DNA of 64,000 nucleotides from NCBI RefSeq assembly GCF_000949865.1, contig NZ_JWJH01000013.1, forward strand, positions 62,001 through 126,000, written 5' to 3'. Made by a program: the position numbers and the translations under genes. This DNA is from Rhizobium nepotum 39/7 (lineage in GTDB: Bacteria > Pseudomonadota > Alphaproteobacteria > Rhizobiales > Rhizobiaceae). Shown here piece by piece: positions 27,395 to 36,286 of the stretch. Under the pieces are notes generated by a model. The model saw only the letters and a list, made by a program, of their open reading frames with translations. It did no database searches and was not told where the DNA came from. How positions within the stretch are numbered: position 1 is the first letter of the stretch; the number at the start of each line of letters is the position of its first letter.

Positions 27395-28288
27395 ATGCGT
27401 ATTTCAGTATTTTGCCTTTTCCTCACATGCTTTGTCCCCGCCACCGCGTTGCAGGCCGCCGGCGAAAGCGACACGCTTCGGCAGATCGCCAAGACCGCAA
27501 AAATCCGCATCGGTTATCGTGAAGCCGAGCCGCCCTTTTCCTACCAGCTGCCGGACGGGGAAGTCACAGGTTTCTCAACCGATCTCTGTCATGCGATCAG
27601 CGAGGATATCCGCAAGCAGCTGAAGCTCGACAAACTCGACATCGAATATGTGAAAGCCACGCCCGCGACCCGCTTCATTCTCGTGCGCAGCGGCAAGATC
27701 GATATCGAATGCGCGGCGACGACCAACAACACCGAACGCCGGAAAATGGTGGATTTCTCCTATCCGAATTTCATGACCGCGACGCAGTTCCTCTCGCGCA
27801 AGCAGGACAATCTGAAAAGCCTTGCCGATCTGGCCGGAAGGTCGGTCACATCCGCCTCGGGCACGGTCAACATCGAGCAGCTGAATGCTGTGAACCGGCA
27901 AAAGAACCTCAATATTTCGGTGATGCCGACGAAAACCAACGAGGAGGCCTTCGAACTCGTGGTTGCCGGGAAGGCTTCCGCCTTCGTCATGGACGGCATA
28001 TTGCTGGCGGCGCTGGCGGCGACATCCGAAAATCCTGACCTCTACGCGCTTTCCGACGAAACGCTGAGCGCACCGGAGCCTTACGGCCTGGTTTTCCGGC
28101 GCAACGACCCGGCCTTCAAGGCGGCGGTCAACGAAAGCCTGCGGCAGATCTTCACCGGTCCCGCAATTTATGACCTTTATGAAAAATGGTTCACCAAGCC
28201 CATTCCACCGAACGGCATGAACCTGAACCTGCCGATGACGACCTCTCTGAAACAAGCCTATGAACATCCAAGCGAATACCGGGACTGA
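27395..28288 (+). CDS. orphan GltI-like amino-acid-binding periplasmic protein 1
   Basis: A 297-residue family-3 solute-binding protein. A signal peptide of about 21 residues ends LQAA. The mature protein carries the GltI-type blocks: a Cys in STDLCHAIS, a second Cys in DIECAATTNNTERRKMVDFS, SASGTVNIEQLN, SAFVMDGILL, and the C-terminal KWFTKPIPPNGMNLNLPM. GltI binds glutamate and aspartate, so an acidic amino acid is the likely ligand. The start at 27395 follows an AGAGGA site 31 bases after the cyclic-di-GMP gene. No permease or ATPase gene is near. Confidence 0.9.
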   Translation: MRISVFCLFLTCFVPATALQAAGESDTLRQIAKTAKIRIGYREAEPPFSYQLPDGEVTGFSTDLCHAISEDIRKQLKLDKLDIEYVKATPATRFILVRSGKIDIECAATTNNTERRKMVDFSYPNFMTATQFLSRKQDNLKSLADLAGRSVTSASGTVNIEQLNAVNRQKNLNISVMPTKTNEEAFELVVAGKASAFVMDGILLAALAATSENPDLYALSDETLSAPEPYGLVFRRNDPAFKAAVNESLRQIFTGPAIYDLYEKWFTKPIPPNGMNLNLPMTTSLKQAYEHPSEYRD

Positions 28289-28361
28289 GGGCGTAAAGCC
28301 CCCACCATGCCTCTATTTTTATGAAAACGTTTTGACAGATAATTTTGGCTGGAGATGCGCG

Positions 28362-29264
28362 ATGCAGAGATCGACATTGTGGCTCATACTGGGGATTTTA
28401 GGTCTTCTGCCCACCATTGCGGCGGCCGACGACACCCAACCGCCTACACTCGAAACCATTGCCCGAACCGGCACCATCCGGCTGGGTTATGCCGACCGCA
28501 ATCTTCCCTTCTCCTATCTGGGCACAGGCCCGGAGCCGATCGGCTACAGCATCGAGCTGTGTTTGAAGGTGGCGGACTCCATCAAGAAAAAACTGGGTCT
28601 GACGGAATTGAAGATCGATTTCGTCAAGCGCACCCCTAGCAACCGCATCACGCTTCTCAATGACGGCACGATCGACATGGAATGCGTGGCGAGCACAAAT
28701 ACGGAGGAAAGGCGCAAGGCCGTCTGGTTTTCCTACAGCCACTTCATCACCGGCACCCGCTATGTCGCGCTGAAATCGAGCGGCATGAACAGCGTCGGCG
28801 ATCTTGCCGGACGAACCGTGGTGGTGACGACGGGAACCATCAATATCAGCCAGCTGAATGTGCTCAACAGAAAACTGGGACTGAACATCGCCGTTCTGCA
28901 AAATGACAGCACCGAGGGCAGTTTCGACATGGTGACGGAAAACCGCGCCTCGGCCTTCGTTATGGACGACATCCTTCTGAGGTCCTTCGTCGCAGAAACC
29001 GGCAGGCCGGACGACTATTCCATCTCAAACGAGTACCTCGCGCCGCCGCAGCCCTATGGCCTGATGCTCCGGTACGGCGATACCGACTTCAAAAATACCG
29101 TCAACGAAGCGCTGGGGCATATCTATGCAAGCGGTGAAATCGAGAGAATCTACGACAAGTGGTTCAACGCTCCGATTCCGCCGAACGGCATAAACCTCAA
29201 GCGCCCGCTTCCCGGCGATCTGGCCGAGGTATTTCGAAAACCCCTCGATACGACGGCCGAATAA
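28362..29264 (+). CDS. orphan GltI-like amino-acid-binding periplasmic protein 2
   Basis: A 300-residue paralogue of the preceding gene with the same architecture: signal peptide ending AAA, Cys in SIELCLKV, Cys in DMECVASTNTEERRKAVWFS, VVTTGTINISQLN, SAFVMDDILL and KWFNAPIPPNGINLKRPL. The ATG at 28362 follows GGAG; the frame is open back to 28260 inside the previous gene. The two copies differ enough to suggest distinct ligands. The gene is closed by the hairpin at 29270. Confidence 0.9.
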   Translation: MQRSTLWLILGILGLLPTIAAADDTQPPTLETIARTGTIRLGYADRNLPFSYLGTGPEPIGYSIELCLKVADSIKKKLGLTELKIDFVKRTPSNRITLLNDGTIDMECVASTNTEERRKAVWFSYSHFITGTRYVALKSSGMNSVGDLAGRTVVVTTGTINISQLNVLNRKLGLNIAVLQNDSTEGSFDMVTENRASAFVMDDILLRSFVAETGRPDDYSISNEYLAPPQPYGLMLRYGDTDFKNTVNEALGHIYASGEIERIYDKWFNAPIPPNGINLKRPLPGDLAEVFRKPLDTTAE

Positions 29265-29291
29265 AAAAACGCCGCCCGGCAAGGGGCGGCG
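29262..29291. terminator. bidirectional terminator between binding protein 2 and minE
   Basis: CGCCGCCC (29270-29277), loop GGCAAG, GGGCGGCG (29284-29291). The minus-strand transcript meets a run of seven Ts (plus-strand A run 29263-29269) and the plus-strand transcript CTTTCTT, so it can stop both converging operons. Confidence 0.85.
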
Positions 29292-29307
29292 GCTTTCTTA
29301 AAAAACG

Positions 29308-29568
29308 TCACGCGGCGCGCAGGTCGGCACTCAAGGGGATTTCGACATCGATCTCCAATATGGAGACGTGCTCGTCGCGATCCATCTTCACATGCACCCG
29401 GTCGTTGTCGATCTGCACATGTCTGGCGATCACTGCGAGAATTTCTTCCCGGAGGACGGCGACGAGATCGGTTCCCGACGACGCCCTTTCGTGAGCGAGC
29501 AGCACCTGCAGGCGCTCACGCGCAAGCGGTGCCGACTTCTGTTTACGGAACAGGGCGAAAATGCTCAT
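29308..29568 (-). CDS. minE: cell division topological specificity factor MinE
   Basis: An 86-residue protein starting [10 protein letters not shown], followed by [16 protein letters not shown] (the MinD-contact helix/strand) and the topological-specificity domain [15 protein letters not shown]. MinE drives MinD off the membrane and sets up pole-to-pole or pole-biased oscillation of the division inhibitor. The ATG overlaps the minD stop by four bases. Last gene of the minC-minD-minE operon. Confidence 0.97.
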   Translation of the reverse strand: MSIFALFRKQKSAPLARERLQVLLAHERASSGTDLVAVLREEILAVIARHVQIDNDRVHVKMDRDEHVSILEIDVEIPLSADLRAA

Positions 29569-30380
29569 GCAGCCCTCCTTGCAAAGATCTTGGAGAAGAT
29601 ACCCCGCTTCTCGCCCGGAATGACCATCGGAATTTCCTCGCCGGCTAGGCGACGGGCAGCATCGAAATAGGCCATGGCCGGCGCGCAACGGGCATCCGCC
29701 AGCGTAACCGGCGCGCCGACGTTGGAGGCGCGCAGCACATCCATGCTTTCAGGAATGATGCCGAGCAGCGGGATGGACAGGATTTCCAGAACGTCGTCGA
29801 CCTTCAGCATGTCGCCGCGCTCGGCGCGGGCCGAATCGTAACGCGTCAGAAGCAGGTGCTTTTCCATGCGTTCGCCGCGTTCGGCCTTCAGCGTCTTGGA
29901 ATCGAGCAGGCCGATGATGCGGTCGCTGTCGCGCACCGAGGAGACTTCCGGATTGGTGACGACGACGGCCACATCCGCATGGCGCATGGCCAGCGTCGCA
30001 CCACGTTCGATACCGGCCGGGCTGTCGCAGATCACCCAGTCGAAATGTTTCTTCAACTCGGCAATGACCCACTCGACACCTTCCGGCGTCAGATTGTCCT
30101 TGTCTCGCGTCTGCGAGGCGGGCAGCAGGAACAGCGTCTCGAGGCGCTTGTCGCGGATCAGCGCCTGCGTCAGCTTGGCGTCGCCCTGGATGACGTTGAC
30201 GAGATCGTAAACCACCCGGCGTTCAGCACCCATGACGAGATCGAGGTTACGCAGGCCGACATCGAAATCGACGACCACGACCTTCTGCTTGTTCTGCGCC
30301 AGCGCGGCGCCAAGCGCTGCGGTCGAGGTGGTCTTGCCAACCCCGCCCTTGCCGGAAGTAACAACGACTACCTTCCCCAT
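29565..30380 (-). CDS. minD: septum site-determining protein MinD
   Basis: A 271-residue ParA/MinD ATPase, the family length. Deviant Walker [11 protein letters not shown] at residues 10-20, [14 protein letters not shown], and [11 protein letters not shown] near 118 are characteristic; the C-terminal amphipathic tail ends [11 protein letters not shown] for membrane binding. The start at 30380 ([10 protein letters not shown]) is preferred because AGGAG stands before it; an in-frame ATG at 30425 that overlaps minC would add 15 residues. Confidence 0.97.
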   Translation of the reverse strand: MGKVVVVTSGKGGVGKTTSTAALGAALAQNKQKVVVVDFDVGLRNLDLVMGAERRVVYDLVNVIQGDAKLTQALIRDKRLETLFLLPASQTRDKDNLTPEGVEWVIAELKKHFDWVICDSPAGIERGATLAMRHADVAVVVTNPEVSSVRDSDRIIGLLDSKTLKAERGERMEKHLLLTRYDSARAERGDMLKVDDVLEILSIPLLGIIPESMDVLRASNVGAPVTLADARCAPAMAYFDAARRLAGEEIPMVIPGEKRGIFSKIFARRAA

Positions 30381-30417
30381 ACGGCTCTCCTGTTCCTGTG
30401 TTGTTTTCTCTATGTCG

Positions 30418-31149
30418 TCAGCCAAGTTTTTCGGCCTTTATCGTATCGTTTTCCAGCCACAGCTGAACGGGCTGGCCGCGCAGCTTTTCGTCAATATCCT
30501 CGGCGACCTTGTAGACACCGTCTATCGCCAGCAGCTCCGCCTCCAGCTTGCGGCAGAAGATGCGCGCCGAAACATTGCCGAGCGAACCGGCCATGGCACG
30601 GCCGCGTAACGCCCCGTAAATATGTACCGAACCGCCCGCGATGATTTCCGCACCCGAGGCGACCGAACCGATGACGGTCACATCGCCTTCGGGAAACATG
30701 ATCGACTGGCCCGAGCGTACCGGCTCGTTGATGACCAGCGACTGTACGACGGCGCGAACCTCGCTTGACGCACGCGGCTTCTCCTCCGACAATTCGGCGG
30801 AAGCGACGGCGACCGGCTCAACCTCGACATCGGAAGCGGGCTTTCCGCCCTTCAGCGATGGCGGCATACCCGGCTCGATCATCGAGGGGCGAACGCCCTC
30901 GATCCCCATGATGCCGACATTACGCTCCGTCAGCGCCGCCAGCAGAGCCTTCAGCCCGGCCTTGTCGAGCGACAGATCAGAGGCATCCAGAACCACCGGA
31001 CGCGACAGGAAGAACCCGGCCGAACGCGCAGCAAGATCATCCAGCCGTTCCAGCCATTGATCGAGCGGAGCTTCAGGGGACAGAACGACCGCGAGGAAGG
31101 AGCGGCCTTTGATACGGATCGAACGCTGGTCTGTTAGCACTTTGGTCAT
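30418..31149 (-). CDS. minC: septum site-determining protein MinC
   Basis: A 243-residue FtsZ polymerisation inhibitor. N-terminal MinC_N domain about residues 1-100 and C-terminal beta-helix domain from about residue 130 with GDVTVIGSVASGAEIIAGGSVHIYGALRGRA. The start is ATG at 31149; an in-frame TTG at 31161 is possible but less family-like. It is the first gene of minCDE, and a CtrA-type TTAA-N7-TTAAC element lies 43 bases upstream. Confidence 0.96.
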   Translation of the reverse strand: MTKVLTDQRSIRIKGRSFLAVVLSPEAPLDQWLERLDDLAARSAGFFLSRPVVLDASDLSLDKAGLKALLAALTERNVGIMGIEGVRPSMIEPGMPPSLKGGKPASDVEVEPVAVASAELSEEKPRASSEVRAVVQSLVINEPVRSGQSIMFPEGDVTVIGSVASGAEIIAGGSVHIYGALRGRAMAGSLGNVSARIFCRKLEAELLAIDGVYKVAEDIDEKLRGQPVQLWLENDTIKAEKLG

Positions 31150-31549
31150 CTTGGTAAACAAATCATTGACAATTAGGTACCTCGGATATGGTTAACAAAT
31201 GGTTAACGACACCCCTAAACCGACGGTTTCGTTAAGGGAATTCCGCCACGAAATTTTTCGTGCAGAACATTCAAAAGTATCGTCTACCTTTTGATTTTAC
31301 TTATTTTTGTTTATTTTCAAAACTCACAATAGCAGATGATCCTTGCTGCAACCTGACGCCCCGCATGGCTTGATGGAGGGGGCCGTCTCCCCGCCTCTTC
31401 CTGCCGACTCGCAGGCAGGGCGAACTGACCGATTCCGGAACAATATCCATGGCTGACCGACAGGCCGCCGTTTGGCGGAAAAACGATTCCGTTATGCCTG
31501 CCGATACTATAGACACGAGACAGCCCCATACATCCAACGGAAGAATGCA
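31150..31549. other. intergenic region upstream of minC and the HAD gene
   Basis: About 400 bases between divergent genes. It holds a CtrA-type site (31192-31207), a CACGAAA-TT-TTTCGTG inverted repeat (31247-31262) and a T-rich stretch around 31290-31318. No protein gene is supported; short openings here have no ribosome site. Confidence 0.6.
31192..31207 (+). promoter_or_regulatory. CtrA-binding site upstream of minCDE
   Basis: TTAACAAATGGTTAAC matches the full CtrA consensus TTAA-N7-TTAAC. It is embedded in a direct repeat ATGGTTAAC (31188-31196 and 31199-31207) with 11-base spacing, close to one helical turn. CtrA is the cell-cycle master regulator of alphaproteobacteria and has been reported to act on min genes in S. 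meliloti. Confidence 0.75.
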
Positions 31550-32227
31550 ATGCACAGCAAAGTCCCACCGACCTTTTCTCGCGAGTATGCCGCCTTCCTG
31601 TTCGACATGGATGGAACGCTGCTGAATTCTATTGCGGTGGTAGAGCGGGTCTGGCGCGAATGGGCTGTGGATAACGGCATAGAGCCAGAGGCCTTCCTGC
31701 AGCGCATCCACGGCATGCGCGCGTCGGAAGTGGTGCGTCGCGAGGCGGTTCCGGGCCTCAATGTCGAGGAACAGGCAGATATGCTGCTGCAAAAAGAAAT
31801 GAACGATGTCGACGGCATTCTCCAGATCCCGCAGACAGCCGCCTTTCTTGAAAAATTGCCGGTCGGAAAATGGGCCATCGTCACCTCCGCGGCCCGCGCA
31901 CTCGCCGAACGGCGGCTGGCCGCAGCCGGCCTTACACCGCCTGCGGTGATGATCTGCGCCGAAGACGTGGTGAATGGCAAGCCGGATCCCGAGGGATACA
32001 AAAAAGCGGCGGAAAAACTTGGCGTCGCGCCTGAAGACTGCGTCGTGTTCGAGGATGCGCCCGCCGGCATTCAGGCGGGAGAACGCATGGGCGCGACAGT
32101 CGTCGTCATCAACGCCACCCATTCGCACCCCATCGAAACACCGCATCTTTCCATCGGTGGGTACGATGAGCTGGAGGTTACCATCGGCAGCGATGGCGGC
32201 TTAAAGCTCGCATATGACAAAGGCTGA
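31550..32227 (+). CDS. HAD-superfamily sugar phosphatase-like hydrolase
   Basis: A 225-residue haloacid dehalogenase-type phosphatase. Motif I is FLFDMDGTLLNS near residue 16, motif II the VTSAARA region near 110, motif III NGKPDPEGYKKAAEKLG near 145, and motif IV VVFEDAPAGIQAG near 165. The size and the helical cap between motifs I and II fit the GPP/2-deoxyglucose-6-phosphatase group that removes phosphate from small sugar or polyol phosphates. The start at 31550 follows GGAAGA; the frame is open to 31472 without support. Upstream of a GntR gene but separated from it by 175 bases. Confidence 0.87.
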   Translation: MHSKVPPTFSREYAAFLFDMDGTLLNSIAVVERVWREWAVDNGIEPEAFLQRIHGMRASEVVRREAVPGLNVEEQADMLLQKEMNDVDGILQIPQTAAFLEKLPVGKWAIVTSAARALAERRLAAAGLTPPAVMICAEDVVNGKPDPEGYKKAAEKLGVAPEDCVVFEDAPAGIQAGERMGATVVVINATHSHPIETPHLSIGGYDELEVTIGSDGGLKLAYDKG

Positions 32228-32344
32228 AACATCAATGAGGCAGCAGACGGAACAATGATTTCGTGTGCAAGCCAAACGGTATGCCATACGCTTTTCCGCC
32301 AATCCCGGATTGACAGCACCGCATAAATGCTTCCTAATAAAATT

Positions 32345-32361
32345 GGTAAGACAATCTTACC
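32345..32361 (+). promoter_or_regulatory. operator palindrome before the TRAP-linked GntR gene
   Basis: GGTAAGA CAA TCTTACC is a perfect inverted repeat with seven-base arms, 42 bases before the GntR start. Its size and symmetry fit an FCD-GntR dimer, so the regulator probably controls its own promoter and the TRAP operon behind it. Confidence 0.65.
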
Positions 32362-32402
32362 GCTTGCGCGATGGGAGGAGACCTTCGCGCTGGGAGGATA
32401 TC

Positions 32403-33119
32403 ATGTTTGTGGCTCTGGAGCCGCGCCGCCTTTATCGGCTGGTCGCGGAACAAATTCGCTTGCTCATAGAGAGCGGGGAACTGGTGGATGGCCAGCGCCT
32501 GCCGGCGGAACGCGACCTTGCGGAACGCTTCGGCGTATCCCGCCCGACGGTGCGGGAAGCCCTGATCGTTCTGGAAGTGGAAGGCCACATCCATATCCGC
32601 ATGGGTTCCGGCGTCTACGTGAATGCGTCCCGCAAGGCAGATAAGGAAAAGCCGCCGGTACCGGACGCTCACGGTCCATTCGAAATCCTGCAGGCGCGCT
32701 GCATCATCGAAAGCGCAATTGCAGAGGAAGCAGCGCGGCTTGCCACGCCCGCATGCATCGCCAGGCTGGACGATATCATCGAACGCATGGCCTGTGCGCT
32801 CGACAACTCGCCGCAGGCCCTCAACCTCGACCGCGCCTTCCACACCGCCATCGCCGATATCATCGGCAACTCGGCGCTGAACCGTTTCACCGGCCTGATC
32901 TACGACGAGCGCAGCCTTTCGCCCTATTTCGAGAAGCTAGCCAGCTATTTCGAGGGACCACACACATGGATCCTTGCCGTTCAGGAACACCGGTTGATCC
33001 GCAACGCGATCGCCGCGAATGATCCGGAAGGCGCGCGTGAAGCGATGCGGCAGCATCTGACGCTGTCGCAAAAGAGATTTTCCGAGAGTTTCGGGGAGGA
33101 ACCGATCGGAGAGGAGTGA
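32403..33119 (+). CDS. GntR-family regulator, FCD subfamily (UxuR/ExuR-like context)
   Basis: A 238-residue regulator: winged helix about residues 10-75 (RLPAERDLAERFGVSRPTVREALIVLEVEGHI), FCD domain about residues 95-225 with LDRAFHTAIADIIGN and a later MRQHLTLSQKRF. GGAGG at 32394-32398 precedes the ATG. It heads an operon for a TRAP importer, an idonate/gulonate-type dehydrogenase and mannonate dehydratase, the context of the hexuronate regulators UxuR and ExuR. The inducer is probably a sugar acid of that route. Confidence 0.9.
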   Translation: MFVALEPRRLYRLVAEQIRLLIESGELVDGQRLPAERDLAERFGVSRPTVREALIVLEVEGHIHIRMGSGVYVNASRKADKEKPPVPDAHGPFEILQARCIIESAIAEEAARLATPACIARLDDIIERMACALDNSPQALNLDRAFHTAIADIIGNSALNRFTGLIYDERSLSPYFEKLASYFEGPHTWILAVQEHRLIRNAIAANDPEGAREAMRQHLTLSQKRFSESFGEEPIGEE

Positions 33120-33182
33120 CCGCCGCCAAGACCGGCGACGGGGAAATACTGAAATCTGTCTTTAATTCGGGAGGAATTAAGA

Positions 33183-34157
33183 ATGAAAATCAGATTGTCG
33201 ACTTTGATGGGCGCGACAGCCGCAGTTCTGCTTTCGGCTCTGGCGGCCCAGGCGCAAACCGCGCTCAAATGGGCGCATGTCTACGAAACATCCGAACCGT
33301 TCCATACGGATTCGGTCTGGGCGGCGGAAGAGATCGCCAAGCGCACCGATGGCCGCTACAAGGTGGATGTTTTCCCTGCCTCGCAGCTCGGCAAGGAAGC
33401 GGATATCAACCAGGGCCTTAAGCTTGGCACGGTGGATATCATCATCTCCGGCTCAAGTTTCGCCGCGCGGGATCACAAGCCGATCGGCGTTACCTACTTT
33501 CCCTATATCTTCCGTGATCCGAGCCATTTGATCGCCTACACCAAAAGCGATGTCTTCAAGAAGCTTGCACAGGGCTACGAGGAAAAGACAGGCAACCATA
33601 TCGTCGCCGTCAGCTATTACGGAACGCGCCATACGACCTCCAACAAGCCGATTGAGAAATGCGCCGACATGGCCGGCCTGAAAATGCGCGTACCCGATGT
33701 TCCGGCCTATCTCGCCATGCCGCGCGCCTGCGGCGCCAACACGACGCCCATCGCCTTTGCCGAAGTCTATCTTGCGCTTCAAAACGGCACCGTCGAGGCC
33801 CAGGAAAACCCGCTGACGACAATAGAGGCGAAGAAATTCTTCGAGGTTCAGAAGAACATCGTTCTGACGGGCCACATCGTTGACCATCTCAACACACTTG
33901 TTTCCAAAACCCGCTGGGCCAGCCTGTCGGACGAGGACAAAAAAATCTTCACCGAAGTGATGCAGGAGGCGGCGGCCCGCACAACGAAGACGATCGAAGC
34001 TCGTGAAAAGGCTCTGGTCGACGAGTTCAAATCCAAGGGCATCACCGTGGCGGAAGTCGACAAGGCAGACTTCGAGAAGAACGTCATCGACAAGGTGAAG
34101 CTTGAAGACTTCGGCTACGAAAAAGCCGACTGGGACGCTATCCGCGCCATCAAGTAA
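33183..34157 (+). CDS. TRAP transporter substrate-binding protein, DctP family
   Basis: A 324-residue periplasmic protein with signal peptide residues 1-23 (ending AQAQ). The DctP fold is shown by WAAEEIAKRTDGRYKVDVFPASQLGKEADINQGLKLGTVD near residue 40, GLKMRVPDVPAYLAMPRACGANTTPIAFAEVYLALQNGTVEAQENP near 160-207; the Arg of KMRVPD normally grips the ligand carboxylate. AGGAGGAATT precedes the ATG. Likely ligand: a hexuronate or aldonate, from the catabolic genes behind it. Confidence 0.93.
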   Translation: MKIRLSTLMGATAAVLLSALAAQAQTALKWAHVYETSEPFHTDSVWAAEEIAKRTDGRYKVDVFPASQLGKEADINQGLKLGTVDIIISGSSFAARDHKPIGVTYFPYIFRDPSHLIAYTKSDVFKKLAQGYEEKTGNHIVAVSYYGTRHTTSNKPIEKCADMAGLKMRVPDVPAYLAMPRACGANTTPIAFAEVYLALQNGTVEAQENPLTTIEAKKFFEVQKNIVLTGHIVDHLNTLVSKTRWASLSDEDKKIFTEVMQEAAARTTKTIEAREKALVDEFKSKGITVAEVDKADFEKNVIDKVKLEDFGYEKADWDAIRAIK

Positions 34158-34164
34158 CGCGTGA

Positions 34165-34198
34165 AGCTGTCCCGGCGCTATCCGGCGCCGGGACAGCT
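34165..34198 (+). promoter_or_regulatory. intercistronic hairpin after the TRAP binding-protein gene
   Basis: AGCTGTCCCGGCGC (34165-34178) pairs perfectly with GCGCCGGGACAGCT (34185-34198) around a six-base loop. It starts seven bases after the dctP stop and lacks a T run, fitting 3-prime end protection of the binding-protein message or partial attenuation of the permease genes. Confidence 0.75.
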
Positions 34199-34230
34199 CA
34201 ACCGAGACCCTCGGACTGGAGTTCCCGCCA

Positions 34231-34806
34231 ATGACCGATCCTCACAACGCGCCCATCAGCGTGGAAGAAATGGCGCATGCCTTCGAAGAAGACACCGGCC
34301 CCGTCGATCTTTCGCCCTATGCGGTGGAAGACTGGATAACCCTTGCCGTGTTCTGGGGCATGGGTCTGAGCGTCTTCCTGCAATTCTTCACCCGTTACGT
34401 GTTGAACGACAGTTTCGCCTGGACGGAAGAAATCGCCGCCAATTGCCTCGTCGTCGTTGTCTTTCTCGGCTCTGTCATGTGCGTGCGCATGTTTCGGCAT
34501 ATTCACGTCGACCTGATCTATCGCTTCGTGCCGAAACCCGTCGGACGGCTTCTGGAACTGATCGTTGACCTCATCACCATCGGTTTCTTCGCTTACATCA
34601 CCTGGCTGATGTGGCGTTATCTGGAAATCGTCGGCGATGAGCGCATGGTCACCGTCGACCTGCCGCGCGGCATTGTCTTCTACACCGTTTTCGCCGCTTT
34701 CGCGCTGATGTTCCTTCGTGCACTGCACAATTTCATCAAGGATCTCACCGGCAAGCAAACCGTGCGTGAAAAGGCTCAGGAAGCCGTAAACACACAGGGA
34801 ATCTAG
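34231..34806 (+). CDS. TRAP transporter small permease, DctQ family
   Basis: A 191-residue membrane protein with an N-terminal hydrophilic stretch of about 35 residues and four hydrophobic helices. The family block FAWTEEIAANCLVVVVFLGSVMCVRMFRHIHVDLIYRFVP is near residue 65-105. It forms the small subunit of the sodium-driven importer with the large DctM subunit encoded three bases downstream. Confidence 0.92.
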   Translation: MTDPHNAPISVEEMAHAFEEDTGPVDLSPYAVEDWITLAVFWGMGLSVFLQFFTRYVLNDSFAWTEEIAANCLVVVVFLGSVMCVRMFRHIHVDLIYRFVPKPVGRLLELIVDLITIGFFAYITWLMWRYLEIVGDERMVTVDLPRGIVFYTVFAAFALMFLRALHNFIKDLTGKQTVREKAQEAVNTQGI

Positions 34807-34809
34807 ACC

Positions 34810-36216
34810 ATGCTTTTGCTCATCGGCTCCTTTCTTCTGCTTCTTATCATCGGCACGCCGGTGGCCGTTTCCATGGCCGTCAGCTCGCTTCTTTATCTCA
34901 TCATCTACAACGTCGCGCCCGATATCATCGCCGCGCAGCGCATGATTGCCGGCGTAGAAAGCTTTCCGCTTATCGCCGTTCCGTTTTTCATCCTTGCCGG
35001 GAATCTGATGAACATTGCCGGCGTCACAAGCCGCATCTACCGTTTCGCGCTTGCGCTCGTCGGCTGGATGAAAGGCGGTCTCGCCCAGGTCAACATCATC
35101 GGCTCGGTGGTTTTTTCCGGCATGTCGGGAACCGCGCTCGCGGACGCCGCAGGCATCGGCACCATCGAAATCAAGGCCATGAAGGATCACGGTTATCCTG
35201 TCGAGGCGGCCGTCGGCGTCACGGCAGCTTCGGCGACGCTCGGCCCGATCTTCCCGCCATCTCTGCCCTTCGTGATCTACGGCATGATGGCCAACGCGTC
35301 GATCGGCGCGCTGTTTATGGCGGGCATCATACCAGGCGTCGTCATGACCGTGCTGATGATGGTGACGGTCTATATTTTCGCAAAACGCAAGGGCTGGGGC
35401 TCCGACACGCCCTTCGAGCTGAAGCAGCTGCTTTCAGCAGCGCTGGAAATAGTGATCGTCTTCAGTTTCCCCGTCGCTGTCTATCTGATGATCCTTGCCG
35501 GCGTCTCGCTCAATGTCGCGGTCCTTGTCGGCCTCGCGGTGCTTGTCGCACTCGACTGGTATTATGATTTCTCGGCCGTGATGGCGTTGATGACGCCGGT
35601 TCTTCTGATCGGCGGCATGACGATGGGCTGGTTTACACCGACCGAAGCAGCCGTCGCCGCAGTGCTTTGGTCGCTTTTCCTCGGCTTGGTTCGCTACCGC
35701 ACCATGACGTTCAGGACATTGGCCAAAGCCAGCTTCGACACGATAGAAACGACGGCGTCCGTTCTTTTCATCGTGACAGCGGCATCGATCTTTGCATGGT
35801 TGCTGACGGTCAGTCAGGCGGCTCAGCTGTTCTCCGACTTCATGTTCGCGATGACGGATAACTGGTGGACCTTCCTCATCATCGTCAACATCCTGCTTCT
35901 GATTGTCGGCGCGTTTCTGGACACCATTGCCGCCATCAGCATTCTTGTTCCTATCCTGATGCCGGTTGCCGCCCGATACGGCATTGACCCTGTCCATCTC
36001 GGCCTGATTGTGACGCTCAACCTGATGATCGGCCTTTTGACCCCGCCTGTCGGCATGGTGCTGTTCGTCCTGTCGCGTATTTCGAAAATGTCGGTGGAGC
36101 GAACCACGCTCGCCATCCTGCCCTGGATGATCCCGCTTTTCGTGGCTCTGGCGCTGATCACCTTCATACCCGCGATCACGCTCTGGCTGCCCACCCAGCT
36201 CGGCCTTATCCGCTGA
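34810..36216 (+). CDS. TRAP transporter large permease, DctM family
   Basis: A 468-residue protein with about 12 to 14 hydrophobic helices. Typical DctM blocks are VESFPLIAVPFFILAGNLMNIAGVT near residue 52, VFSGMSGTALADAAGIGTIEIKAMKDHGYP near 100, and LTPPVGMVLFVLSRISKM near 415. It carries the substrate across the inner membrane with sodium. Three bases separate it from dctQ. A hairpin at 36228 follows. Confidence 0.94.
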   Translation: MLLLIGSFLLLLIIGTPVAVSMAVSSLLYLIIYNVAPDIIAAQRMIAGVESFPLIAVPFFILAGNLMNIAGVTSRIYRFALALVGWMKGGLAQVNIIGSVVFSGMSGTALADAAGIGTIEIKAMKDHGYPVEAAVGVTAASATLGPIFPPSLPFVIYGMMANASIGALFMAGIIPGVVMTVLMMVTVYIFAKRKGWGSDTPFELKQLLSAALEIVIVFSFPVAVYLMILAGVSLNVAVLVGLAVLVALDWYYDFSAVMALMTPVLLIGGMTMGWFTPTEAAVAAVLWSLFLGLVRYRTMTFRTLAKASFDTIETTASVLFIVTAASIFAWLLTVSQAAQLFSDFMFAMTDNWWTFLIIVNILLLIVGAFLDTIAAISILVPILMPVAARYGIDPVHLGLIVTLNLMIGLLTPPVGMVLFVLSRISKMSVERTTLAILPWMIPLFVALALITFIPAITLWLPTQLGLIR

Positions 36217-36227
36217 CCGAAAAGAAC

Positions 36228-36251
36228 CTGCGCGACCCCGGCGTCGCGCAG
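36228..36251 (+). promoter_or_regulatory. hairpin between TRAP permease and dehydrogenase genes
   Basis: CTGCGCGAC (36228-36236), loop CCCGGC, GTCGCGCAG (36243-36251). No T run follows, so it is more likely an mRNA processing or attenuation signal inside the operon than a full terminator. Confidence 0.5.
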
Positions 36252-36286
36252 TTCTCCAACAGGAATGCAAATGAAAGGACCCCGTC

